The notes under the pieces are model-generated. The model made no database searches. It worked only from the letters and a program-made list of their open reading frames with translations, and was not told the DNA's origin. This document shows positions 1-5,820 of a stretch of DNA of 8,049 bases, one piece after another (within the stretch, counting starts at the first letter, position 1; every line of letters starts with the position of its first letter). This DNA comes from Firmicutes bacterium CAG:194 (GTDB lineage Bacteria; Bacillota; Clostridia; Lachnospirales; Lachnospiraceae). The stretch is taken from NCBI GenBank assembly GCA_000432915.1, contig HF995212.1, positions 1 to 8,049 of the forward strand, read 5' to 3'. The translations under genes and the position numbers were made by a program.

Positions 1-1
1 G

Positions 2-1753
2 CCATCTATTTTATACAGGGTAAAACCCCAGACGGGGCTGCATATCTCGTTGCTTGGTATGGGATTTTACAGGCTGCTGCGTAAATGCTTTCTGCCCATC
101 TGGGTCTGTTGCGGTGCAGGCGTGGGAATGCTGCTTCTATATGGTAAAATGGTCGGTGTGGGCAGCTCTGTATTCCGTGCCTGCGGGATGTGTATGATAC
201 TGCTTTTCGCACAGCTGCTTGGCAGAAGCTATGATCTGTTGACCGCCATGGCAGTGACGGCGCTCCTTCTGGTCTTGCAAAAGCCTGACAGTGTGCAGCA
301 GGCAGGTTTTCTTCTCTCTTATGGGGCAGTGCTTGGCTTGACGCTTTTTCTGCCGGTCTTTCAGACAGAAACGGAATATCGGATACAGAAAATACTGCAG
401 GAAAAGCTGCTGCCCGGTATCGGGATATTGTTAGTGACACTGCCGGTGCAGCTCTGGTTCTTTTATGAGCTTCCTGTCTATGCCATGCTGCTGAATCTGC
501 TCGTGATCCCGCTGATGCCTGTTCTGCTGCCGGTTGCAATTTTGGCCTATCTGCTGCGTTTTCCCCTGCTTTTGCAGATTCCGGAATACATTCTGACATT
601 TTACAGATGGCTGTGCATAAAGGCGGAAGGTCTGCCAGGCAGTATACAGATTTTCGGAAGACCACGTATCTGGCAGATGATTGTTTATTATATGCTTCTG
701 TTTTTTTCGCTGGTGCTTTTATATCATAGCAAAAACAGAAACAAGCAGGAGAAGCAAAGGGAAAAACAGCAAGAAAACAGAGAGTGTCAGATAACAGGAG
801 AGAATGCGGAACAAGATAGAAGAAAGACCGGAAAGAACAGGATAAGAAAGAACAAAAGAGATAGTAAAAGAACCGGAATCATTCTGATTATAGTTAGCAT
901 ATGCTTACTAATATTGCCCCCGCATACAGAAAACAGGATCACAATGCTGTCGATCGGGCAGGGGGACTGTATCTTGCTGCAGGAGAAGGGCGGACACGTT
1001 TTTCTGGTAGACGGTGGCAGCAGTGATGTAAAGGAGGCGGGCAAGTACAGACTGATCCCGTACCTGAAATATCATGGGATCCGATATATAGACGGGATTT
1101 TTATCTCACACGCACATGAGGATCATTATTCTGCAAGTCTGGAGCTGCTGCAAAGCTCATGTGGGATTTCGGTCGGAACGGTATTTTTCAGTGAAATGGC
1201 GGAGGAAAATGAAGCGTATGATGTGCTGCGGAAGGCTGCTTACAGGTCGGGCAGCAGGATTACCTATATCCGGCAGAGAGACAGGATCCGGGCAGGAGAT
1301 CTTTCGCTTTTCTGTCTGTATCCATCCGGTAAGCTGACGATAACGGACGAAAATGAGGCTTCCATGGTTTTATATGCCACGCTCCGGGGCTATACCATGC
1401 TGCTGACCGGAGACAGTACCGAAACCTGTGATGCAGCGGTCGTGCAGGCAATGAAGCAGAATGGAATGAGAGAGGTGGATTGTCTGAAGGTTGCCCATCA
1501 CGGTGCAAAGACATCAAGCTCTGCCAGTCTGCTGACCTACATCAGCCCCAAGCTTGCCCTGATCTCCTGCGGCAGAGATAACTCTTACGGACATCCGCAC
1601 AGGGAAACGCTGGACAGGCTGGCTGACTGTGGCAGTCAGGTAGTCCGTACAGATGAGGCAGGGGAAATTGCTGTACAAATCAGAAAAAAGAAAGTACAGC
1701 TTTCCATTTTCCCGGAATATTGTTATACTGAATATAACTGCACAGCACCATAA
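2..1753 (+). CDS. comEC: ComEC/Rec2 DNA-uptake channel, C-terminal part (5' end missing, probably frameshifted)
   Basis: ComEC forms the inner-membrane channel that passes single-stranded DNA into the cytoplasm during transformation. The frame is open to the window edge; usable starts inside it are TTG at 50 and ATG at 59, both internal to the family's usual 700-800 residues. Numbering from 50, residues 1-226 are a hydrophobic multi-pass region with the ComEC signatures GLHISLLGMG (just upstream and across the start) and SVFRACGM. Residues 228-276 are a highly charged K/R/Q/N/E linker, and 277-290 form another membrane segment. The rest is a metallo-beta-lactamase domain: GQGD at 303-306, HxHxDH at 354-359, D455 in LLTGDS, H483-H484 in AHHG, and GHPH at 514-517. 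All metal-ligand motifs look intact. The conserved AISGLH motif is broken near position 7 (see the 8-32 entry), so this copy may be a pseudogene. It lies upstream of holA, as in many Firmicutes. Family assignment is firm; integrity is uncertain. Confidence 0.9.
   Translation, partial: PSILYRVKPQTGLHISLLGMGFYRLLRKCFLPIWVCCGAGVGMLLLYGKMVGVGSSVFRACGMCMILLFAQLLGRSYDLLTAMAVTALLLVLQKPDSVQQAGFLLSYGAVLGLTLFLPVFQTETEYRIQKILQEKLLPGIGILLVTLPVQLWFFYELPVYAMLLNLLVIPLMPVLLPVAILAYLLRFPLLLQIPEYILTFYRWLCIKAEGLPGSIQIFGRPRIWQMIVYYMLLFFSLVLLYHSKNRNKQEKQREKQQENRECQITGENAEQDRRKTGKNRIRKNKRDSKRTGIILIIVSICLLILPPHTENRITMLSIGQGDCILLQEKGGHVFLVDGGSSDVKEAGKYRLIPYLKYHGIRYIDGIFISHAHEDHYSASLELLQSSCGISVGTVFFSEMAEENEAYDVLRKAAYRSGSRITYIRQRDRIRAGDLSLFCLYPSGKLTITDENEASMVLYATLRGYTMLLTGDSTETCDAAVVQAMKQNGMREVDCLKVAHHGAKTSSSASLLTYISPKLALISCGRDNSYGHPHRETLDRLADCGSQVVRTDEAGEIAVQIRKKKVQLSIFPEYCYTEYNCTAP
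8..32 (+). other. Apparent 25-base insertion in the conserved AISGLHIS motif of comEC
   Basis: Bases 1-7 (GCCATCT) joined directly to bases 33 onward (CGGGGCTGCATATCTCG) read A-I-S-G-L-H-I-S, the hallmark motif of ComEC, and then continue into the downstream frame. The 25 intervening bases do not fit the family. Because 25 is not a multiple of 3, they shift the frame; reading on in the upstream frame reaches TAA at 82-84. The segment contains a small dyad (GGGT-AAA-ACCC), and its start (ATTTTATACAGG) resembles nearby ATTTTACAGG at 64-73. Only 7 bases lie upstream, so a sequence-end or assembly artefact cannot be excluded. Confidence 0.45.
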
Positions 1754-1800
1754 AACAGCAGGGGCGGTATGCTAAATACGTGTATGGTTATTCTGCGGTA

Positions 1801-1827
1801 TTTACAAAAAAACGATCGGTGTATAGA
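1801..1827 (+). promoter_or_regulatory. Weak possible sigma-A promoter for the thioesterase operon
   Basis: TTTACA (1801-1806) and TATAGA (1822-1827) are separated by 15 bases, shorter than the preferred 17. It lies in the 128-base gap between comEC and the thioesterase gene, where an internal promoter would make sense. The match is modest and the call is tentative. Confidence 0.25.
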
Positions 1828-1881
1828 GGCAGAACAGGATAATAGGAATGGATAAATTTATTAAAAAAGGAAGCGAATAGA

Positions 1882-2361
1882 ATGGCAGCAGTCAAAGAAA
1901 AAAGAGTAGAGGATTCCATGATCGAACAGGTGCATAAGTTAAGACCGACGCATATGAACGGTATGGGACGGTTGTTTGGCGGACAGCTCATGTCCTGGAT
2001 CGATGAGGTGGCGTGCCTGGTCGGCAACAGACATTCACAGGCGAATGTGATCACAGCTTCTGTGGATAACCTACGGTTTATCCGTGGTGCTTATGTAAAT
2101 GAACTGATCGTGATGATCGCAAAGATGACATATGTGGGGCATACTTCCATGGAAGTGCGTGTAGATACGTATGTAGAATCAATGGATGGCATGCGGAGAC
2201 CGATCAACAGGGCATACCTGACGATTGTTGCGGTGGATGAAAACGGAAAACCATGTGAGGTACCGGGGCTGATCATAGAGACAGAGGCAGAGAAGGCAGA
2301 ATGGCAGGCCGGTCAGAAACGAAGAGAAATGCGTATGGTGCGCAGAAAAGAAGGCTTTTAA
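1882..2361 (+). CDS. Acyl-CoA thioesterase, hotdog fold (YciA/BACH-like)
   Basis: This cytoplasmic enzyme is predicted to hydrolyse acyl-CoA thioesters to free acid and CoA. The 159-residue product is a single hotdog domain of the usual length. It carries the family core HMNGMGRLFGGQLMSWID at residues 24-41, with N26, the GG pair at 33-34 and the conserved acid D41 on the central helix. It is followed by VITASVDNLRF (56-66) and YVGHTSMEVRV in the second half, all typical of the YciA/ACOT group. The C-terminus is a short basic tail. ATG 1882 is preceded by AAGGAAG at 1867-1873. holA starts 22 bases after the stop, so the two genes are probably co-transcribed. The acyl chain preference cannot be read from the sequence; a housekeeping role in CoA recycling is an inference. 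Confidence 0.88.
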   Translation: MAAVKEKRVEDSMIEQVHKLRPTHMNGMGRLFGGQLMSWIDEVACLVGNRHSQANVITASVDNLRFIRGAYVNELIVMIAKMTYVGHTSMEVRVDTYVESMDGMRRPINRAYLTIVAVDENGKPCEVPGLIIETEAEKAEWQAGQKRREMRMVRRKEGF

Positions 2362-2383
2362 AAGACGGCGGTAAAAGGAAAGA

Positions 2384-3385
2384 ATGCAGAAATTAGCAAG
2401 AGACATTAAGGAACGGGATTTTAAAAATGTATATCTTCTGACAGGCGAAGAGGATTATCTGCGTAAGCAGTATCGGGACAGACTGGCAGGAGCCATGGCA
2501 GATGTGCATGACACGATGAACTATCATTATTTTGAAGGCAAAAACACCATACCGGAGAAACTTATAGATCTGGCGGAGACGATGCCCTTTCTGGCAGAGC
2601 GCCGTGTGATCGTGGTGGAGAACAGCGGCTTTTTCAAATCAGCCCAGGATAAGCTGGCGGATTATTTAAAGCAGCTTCCCGAGACATCGTTTTTCATCTT
2701 TGTGGAGCCGCAGGTCGATAAGCGCGGTAAGCTGTATAAAGCGTGTAAGGATGTCGGGTATATAGCGGAGTTTAACATACAGGATGAGCAGACGCTACGC
2801 AGATGGATACTGGGCAGGCTGAATAAAGAGCAGAAGCTGATCACGGAACGTGCACTTGCCGTATTTATGGAGCGTACGGGAAGCGACATGGAAAATATCG
2901 CATCGGAGCTGGAAAAACTGCTCTGTTATACGCTGGAAAAGCCGGATATCACAGAGGCAGATGTGGATGCAATCTGTACCAGGCAGATCAACAACCGTAT
3001 TTTTGATATGATCGAAGCAGTGGCTTCAAAGCGGCAGGAGGCGGCACTGGAGCTGTATTATGATCTGCTGGCACTGAAGGAACCACCGATGCGTATCCTT
3101 TTTCTGATCGCCAGACAGTATAACCTGCTGTATCAGACAAAGCTGTTAAAGGGAAAAGGCTATGATAATAAGTCGATCGCATCAAAGCTGGGGTTATCCC
3201 CGTTTATTGCGGGTAAATACGTGACACAGGCATCCAGATTTGAAAAGGAAACACTCAGAAAAAGTCTGGAACAGTGCGTGGAAGCGGAAGAAAATGTAAA
3301 AACAGGCAAGATGGCGGACAATCTGAGTGTAGAGCTTTTGATCGTACAGTTCAGCAGTAAAAAGAGCCAGAGGAAGGAGGCATAA
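2384..3385 (+). CDS. holA: DNA polymerase III subunit delta (clamp loader)
   Basis: HolA is the delta subunit that opens the beta sliding clamp within the clamp-loader complex. The 333-residue length is normal for Firmicutes YqeN-type proteins. The N-terminal region has the family signature FKNVYLLTGEEDYLRKQYRD (13-32), a degenerate nucleotide-binding loop lacking the GKT of true ATPases, as expected for delta. It continues with ETMPFLAERRVIVVE, a helical lid region (GSDMENIASELEKLL), and the C-terminal collar domain with INNRIFDMIEAVASK and ARQYNLLYQTKLL. ATG 2384 has AAAGGAAAG just upstream. The 3' end of the gene carries the ribosome binding site for the next gene, which starts 5 bases after the stop, suggesting translational coupling. 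In many Firmicutes rpsT follows holA; here it does not. Confidence 0.95.
   Translation: MQKLARDIKERDFKNVYLLTGEEDYLRKQYRDRLAGAMADVHDTMNYHYFEGKNTIPEKLIDLAETMPFLAERRVIVVENSGFFKSAQDKLADYLKQLPETSFFIFVEPQVDKRGKLYKACKDVGYIAEFNIQDEQTLRRWILGRLNKEQKLITERALAVFMERTGSDMENIASELEKLLCYTLEKPDITEADVDAICTRQINNRIFDMIEAVASKRQEAALELYYDLLALKEPPMRILFLIARQYNLLYQTKLLKGKGYDNKSIASKLGLSPFIAGKYVTQASRFEKETLRKSLEQCVEAEENVKTGKMADNLSVELLIVQFSSKKSQRKEA
3371..3380 (+). promoter_or_regulatory. Ribosome binding site inside the end of holA
   Basis: AGGAAGGAGG lies within the last codons of holA, 10 bases before ATG 3391. It fixes the start of the zinc-ribbon gene and links its translation to that of holA. Confidence 0.75.
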
Positions 3386-3390
3386 GCCAA

Positions 3391-3942
3391 ATGGAAGTGA
3401 TTATATTTTTGATCGTGTTATGCTTTTTATTTTCCAGTCAGAAAAAGAAAAGCCAGAAGGTGGGAAAAAAAGAGACACCGGTGCAAAACAGACCGGTGAC
3501 AGACTATCGTCCGCAGACACAGAGCAGACCGGTAAATAGCACACAGAGCAGTATGCAGAGAAGTAATATACAGGGCAGACAGGCCGCTGTCAGAACAGCC
3601 GGGGGTGCAGCAGGCAGTATGACACCGGGAAATGGATCTTCAGTCAGCAGAACAGTAGAAAAGAAGACGACAGTCAGCCGGCAGGCAAAGTCTACAACGG
3701 AGATGTTGGAAGAAAAAGCAAGACAGGATGCGATGGAGCATCAGGAAGAGAAAAGAAGACAGCTTGCAGAGGAACGCCGCATTCATGGGCAGCTGCGTTA
3801 TGCGGAACGTTATCTGCCGGGAGATATGATACCGCAGGGCAGACGACTGGTTTGCTGCGGCTATTGCAATGCAGAAAATCTGATCCCGGAGCGTGATAAT
3901 CCAAAGCGTTATAACTGCTATTTCTGCAGAGAGACTTTGTAA
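3391..3942 (+). CDS. Uncharacterised membrane-anchored protein with C-terminal zinc ribbon
   Basis: I do not recognise a named family. The 183-residue product has four parts. Residues 2-15 (EVIIFLIVLCFLFS) are one hydrophobic segment without a clear signal-peptidase site, so probably an uncleaved anchor; the following KKK-KVGKK cluster suggests that the rest faces the cytoplasm. Residues ~17-105 are low complexity, rich in Q, S, T, R, G and P, and likely disordered. Residues ~106-142 are charged E/K/R/Q-rich and helical, possibly coiled coil. The C-terminus holds CGYC (156-159) and CYFC (176-179), 16 residues apart, with an extra C155; this is a typical four-cysteine zinc-ribbon spacing. The start is set by AGGAAGGAGG at 3371-3380. 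Its position between holA and the thioredoxin gene suggests co-expression but gives no firm role; adaptor or scaffold function is speculation. Confidence 0.8.
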   Translation: MEVIIFLIVLCFLFSSQKKKSQKVGKKETPVQNRPVTDYRPQTQSRPVNSTQSSMQRSNIQGRQAAVRTAGGAAGSMTPGNGSSVSRTVEKKTTVSRQAKSTTEMLEEKARQDAMEHQEEKRRQLAEERRIHGQLRYAERYLPGDMIPQGRRLVCCGYCNAENLIPERDNPKRYNCYFCRETL

Positions 3943-3995
3943 AACAGACATTGTATGGGAATAAAAGACAAATAGCAGGAAATCCTAAAGAAAAG

Positions 3996-4003
3996 AAAGG
4001 TGG
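3996..4003 (+). promoter_or_regulatory. Ribosome binding site deciding the thioredoxin start
   Basis: AAAGGTGG lies 7 bases before ATG 4011. It supports this ATG over the in-frame ATG at 3951, which would add 20 residues not found in thioredoxins and has no Shine-Dalgarno sequence. Confidence 0.75.
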
Positions 4004-4010
4004 TATAAAA

Positions 4011-4319
4011 ATGAGCGTAGTAGAAATTACAACGGAAAATTTTGATACAGAAGTATTACAGGCAGATAAGCCGGTACTGGTAGACTTCTGGGCATCCTGG
4101 TGTGCACCGTGCAGAATGCTTTCACCGGTTGTGGATGCATTTGCGCAAAAGCATGACGAGGTAAAGGTCGGCAAGATCAATGTGGATGAGCAGGCAGCTC
4201 TGGCTGCAAAATATAAAGTTATGAGCATTCCGACCCTGATCGTATTCCAAAAAGGCGAGGTATACCGGAAATCTGTCGGTGTGATCTCCGAAGAAGAGAT
4301 CGCAGCACTGCTGCCATAG
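4011..4319 (+). CDS. trxA: Thioredoxin with CAPC active site
   Basis: This is a small cytoplasmic dithiol protein that reduces disulfides and is itself reduced by thioredoxin reductase. The 102 residues make one complete thioredoxin fold. The buried acid is D25; the active site is WCAPC at 30-34 (C31 and C34), and the cis-proline is P74 in MSIPTL. FQKGE (79-83) and the terminal helix ISEEEIAALL complete the fold. The dipeptide between the cysteines is Ala-Pro rather than the classical Gly-Pro, a variation that can change redox potential. There is no signal peptide. It is 68 bases downstream of the zinc-ribbon gene and could be co-transcribed. Its stop lies only 2 bases from the stop of the convergent nucleosidase gene. 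It could be a second, specialised thioredoxin rather than the main one. Confidence 0.93.
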   Translation: MSVVEITTENFDTEVLQADKPVLVDFWASWCAPCRMLSPVVDAFAQKHDEVKVGKINVDEQAALAAKYKVMSIPTLIVFQKGEVYRKSVGVISEEEIAALLP

Positions 4320-4321
4320 GC

Positions 4322-5104
4322 TTAAAGCAACGGTAAAAGTGCGCATACGAAGTGCTGGCAGTTAGCGGCAGCAGACTCATCATAATCTTCCTGATGAACG
4401 AGTGTATTGGATAAGCTGCGCAGACTCAGCAGTGGGATATCATAAGAATGGCAGAGCTGTGCAACCGCAGCAGTTTCCATGTCTTCCCCACAGCTGTGAA
4501 ATGTCGTATGCATAAAATGAATATAATCAAGACGGTTCAGCCATGCATCACAGCTTGCGATCGTTCCGGTTTTTATGGAAATACCGGACAGCGCAGAAAT
4601 CTGATGTGTGGCTGAAAGTTTTTGTGCGGTTGTGAGCAGCATTTTATCGCTGTGATAGAAGGTATATTTTTTGCCTGCATCTTTCACGCGCAATGATTCA
4701 CAGCCGATCTGTATACAGCCATGCAGCGGATTTTCATCCGGGGAATCCGAAAAACGCAGATTGGAATTATTGAAGATCGTCTCGCCAAGGATCATGTCTC
4801 CGCGGTGCAGAGCGGGATCGTGTCCGCCACAGACACCCTGATTAATGATACAGCGGGGCATAAAGTGTGAAATGGCAAGGACAGTGGCAGCACCGGCATT
4901 GACCATTCCCTGAAAGGTTTTGGAAACGATCACCTTCTGCCCGCAGAGTCTGCCTATATAAAAAGGGAACTGCATCAGCTCTGTTTTTTGGACATCTTCC
5001 ATGTGGGAGAGCAGATCACAGATTTCACAATCCATGGCACCCTGTATTAAGATTGCATTTTTATAGTTATCCGGGACAATTGCAGCAAAACATTGATCAG
5101 ACAT
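4322..5104 (-). CDS. MTA/SAH nucleosidase-like protein with Asn at the catalytic Asp position
   Basis: The protein belongs to the PNP/UDP phosphorylase superfamily and resembles MtnN (Pfs), which cleaves adenine from methylthioadenosine and S-adenosylhomocysteine. Starting at ATG 5104 it has 260 residues, ~28 more than E. coli MtnN, partly from a ~17-residue N-terminal extension. By motif alignment, IQGAMDCEI matches IIGAMEEEV (E27 equals catalytic E12), INQGVCGGHDPALHRGD matches INTGSAGGLAPTLKVGD, SCDAW (184-188) matches SGDAF, and DMETAAVAQLCH matches EMEATAIAHVCH (E210 equals E174). LRSLSN matches VRAISD, giving N233 at the place of catalytic D197. TGSAGG has also become QGVCGG. These changes suggest altered substrate or activity. 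The start is chosen because GGAG lies 6 bases before it, while the ATG at 5116 has no Shine-Dalgarno sequence. It has its own minus-strand promoter and diverges from luxS. Superfamily firm; exact reaction unsure. Confidence 0.85.
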   Translation of the reverse strand: MSDQCFAAIVPDNYKNAILIQGAMDCEICDLLSHMEDVQKTELMQFPFYIGRLCGQKVIVSKTFQGMVNAGAATVLAISHFMPRCIINQGVCGGHDPALHRGDMILGETIFNNSNLRFSDSPDENPLHGCIQIGCESLRVKDAGKKYTFYHSDKMLLTTAQKLSATHQISALSGISIKTGTIASCDAWLNRLDYIHFMHTTFHSCGEDMETAAVAQLCHSYDIPLLSLRSLSNTLVHQEDYDESAAANCQHFVCALLPLL

Positions 5105-5110
5105 AAGTAA

Positions 5111-5114
5111 CTCC
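5111..5114 (-). promoter_or_regulatory. Ribosome binding site deciding the nucleosidase start
   Basis: On the minus strand GGAG is followed by 6 bases and then ATG (5104-5102). The upstream in-frame ATG at 5116-5114 overlaps this GGAG and has only an A-rich leader before it, so 5104 is preferred. Confidence 0.6.
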
Positions 5115-5172
5115 ATTCGATGATGATTGTTTTTTGTGTATCGTGCTTGTTGTTATGGTAAATTGTATTTTT

Positions 5173-5201
5173 ATCATAAAGAAACGGCGGAGACTTGTCA
5201 A
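5173..5201 (-). promoter_or_regulatory. Sigma-A promoter for the nucleosidase-like gene
   Basis: Reading the minus strand, TTGACA (5201-5196) and TATGAT (5178-5173) are separated by exactly 17 bases: a perfect -35 and a 5 of 6 -10. Transcription should begin near 5166, leaving a ~60-base leader before ATG 5104. Confidence 0.8.
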
Positions 5202-5221
5202 TCCGTGATCTGCTGTCGGAT
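5201..5221. promoter_or_regulatory. Dyad between the divergent promoters, candidate operator
   Basis: ATCCG (5201-5205) and CGGAT (5217-5221) form a perfect inverted repeat with an 11-base spacer. It lies between the two outward-facing -35 boxes and touches the minus-strand one, so one protein bound here could affect both promoters. Arms are only 5 bases long, so chance is possible. Confidence 0.3.
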
Positions 5222-5227
5222 ACGCTC

Positions 5228-5256
5228 TTGCATAACATCTGTTTTTTTCGTATAAT
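5228..5256 (+). promoter_or_regulatory. Sigma-A promoter for luxS-tcdA-rlmI
   Basis: TTGCAT (5228-5233) and a perfect TATAAT (5251-5256) are 17 bases apart, with a T-tract in the spacer. Transcription should begin near 5263, giving a ~54-base leader. No further convincing promoter was seen before tcdA or the methyltransferase gene. Confidence 0.82.
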
Positions 5257-5278
5257 GCATACGTCAAGCGAAGTCTGT

Positions 5279-5294
5279 CATGCTCGAATGCATG
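5279..5294 (+). promoter_or_regulatory. Small hairpin in the luxS leader
   Basis: CATGC and GCATG flank a 6-base loop just upstream of the luxS ribosome binding site. GTCATG and AATGCAT are also each repeated in this leader. No known riboswitch is recognised; the hairpin may influence translation or may be incidental. Confidence 0.25.
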
Positions 5295-5301
5295 TCATGT
5301 G

Positions 5302-5310
5302 AAGGAGGAT
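5302..5310 (+). promoter_or_regulatory. Strong luxS ribosome binding site
   Basis: AAGGAGGAT lies 6 bases before ATG 5317. It excludes the in-frame GTG at 5299, which would lie upstream of the Shine-Dalgarno sequence. Confidence 0.85.
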
Positions 5311-5316
5311 ATCACG

Positions 5317-5796
5317 ATGGAAAAAATAGCAAGTTTTACAATAGACCATATCAAATTACAGCCGGGTATTTATGTATCCAGAAAGGATCAGATCGGGCAG
5401 GAGGTCGTTACGACATTTGACCTGCGTATGACTTCACCGAATGAGGAGCCTGTCATGAATACTGCTGAGGTGCACACGATAGAACATCTGGGTGCAACTT
5501 ATCTCAGAAATAAAGAAGAGATCAGGGATAAAGTGATCTATTTCGGACCGATGGGCTGCAGAACAGGATTTTATCTGCTGCTGGCAGGTGACTATGCTTC
5601 TAAAGATATTGTAGCACTTGTAACGGAAATGTTTGAATTTATCAGAGATTACCGCGGAGAGGTACCGGGCGCAAGTCCGAAGGACTGTGGCAACTATCTG
5701 GATATGAATCTTGGCATGGCGAATTATCTGGCAGACCGTTATCTGGAAAAAACATTGTATGGGATCGATGATGCGCATCTGATCTATCCGCAATAA
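5317..5796 (+). CDS. luxS: S-ribosylhomocysteine lyase (AI-2 synthase)
   Basis: LuxS converts S-ribosylhomocysteine to homocysteine and 4,5-dihydroxy-2,3-pentanedione, the precursor of the AI-2 signal, as a cytoplasmic metalloenzyme dimer. The 159 residues are full length. The HTIEH metal site is at residues 53-57 (H53 and H57 ligands, E56 catalytic). The catalytic cysteine is C81 in GPMGCRTGFYLL, and the third metal ligand is C124 in DCGNYLDMNL. No key residue is missing. It is driven by the promoter at 5228-5256 and starts 6 bases after AAGGAGGAT. It diverges from the nucleosidase-like gene, whose canonical relatives make the LuxS substrate, so the pair suggests SAH recycling. tcdA follows after 24 bases and an SAH-producing methyltransferase after that. 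Whether AI-2 serves here as a signal or only as a by-product cannot be told. Confidence 0.97.
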   Translation: MEKIASFTIDHIKLQPGIYVSRKDQIGQEVVTTFDLRMTSPNEEPVMNTAEVHTIEHLGATYLRNKEEIRDKVIYFGPMGCRTGFYLLLAGDYASKDIVALVTEMFEFIRDYRGEVPGASPKDCGNYLDMNLGMANYLADRYLEKTLYGIDDAHLIYPQ

Positions 5797-5820
5797 GCTG
5801 CCTGACGGAAAGGAACTATT

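Noticed and set aside
6..665. 219-codon open frame on the minus strand under comEC
   Set aside because: It lies wholly antisense to clear ComEC membrane sequence, has no recognisable domain, and its composition (A/S/R/P-rich) is what antisense reading of this gene gives.
1774..1803. AAATACG / CGGTATTT inverted repeat after comEC as a terminator
   Set aside because: The stem is short and AT-rich, the loop is long, and it is followed by an A-tract rather than a T-tract, so it does not fit a Rho-independent terminator on the plus strand.
3692..4228. 178-codon minus-strand open frame under the zinc-ribbon and thioredoxin genes
   Set aside because: It overlaps two plus-strand genes with better evidence and has no Shine-Dalgarno sequence or recognisable motif.
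5263..5316. SAM or SAH riboswitch in the luxS leader
   Set aside because: The leader is only ~54 bases with one 5-base-pair hairpin; it is too small for SAM-I or SAH aptamers and shows none of their conserved core.
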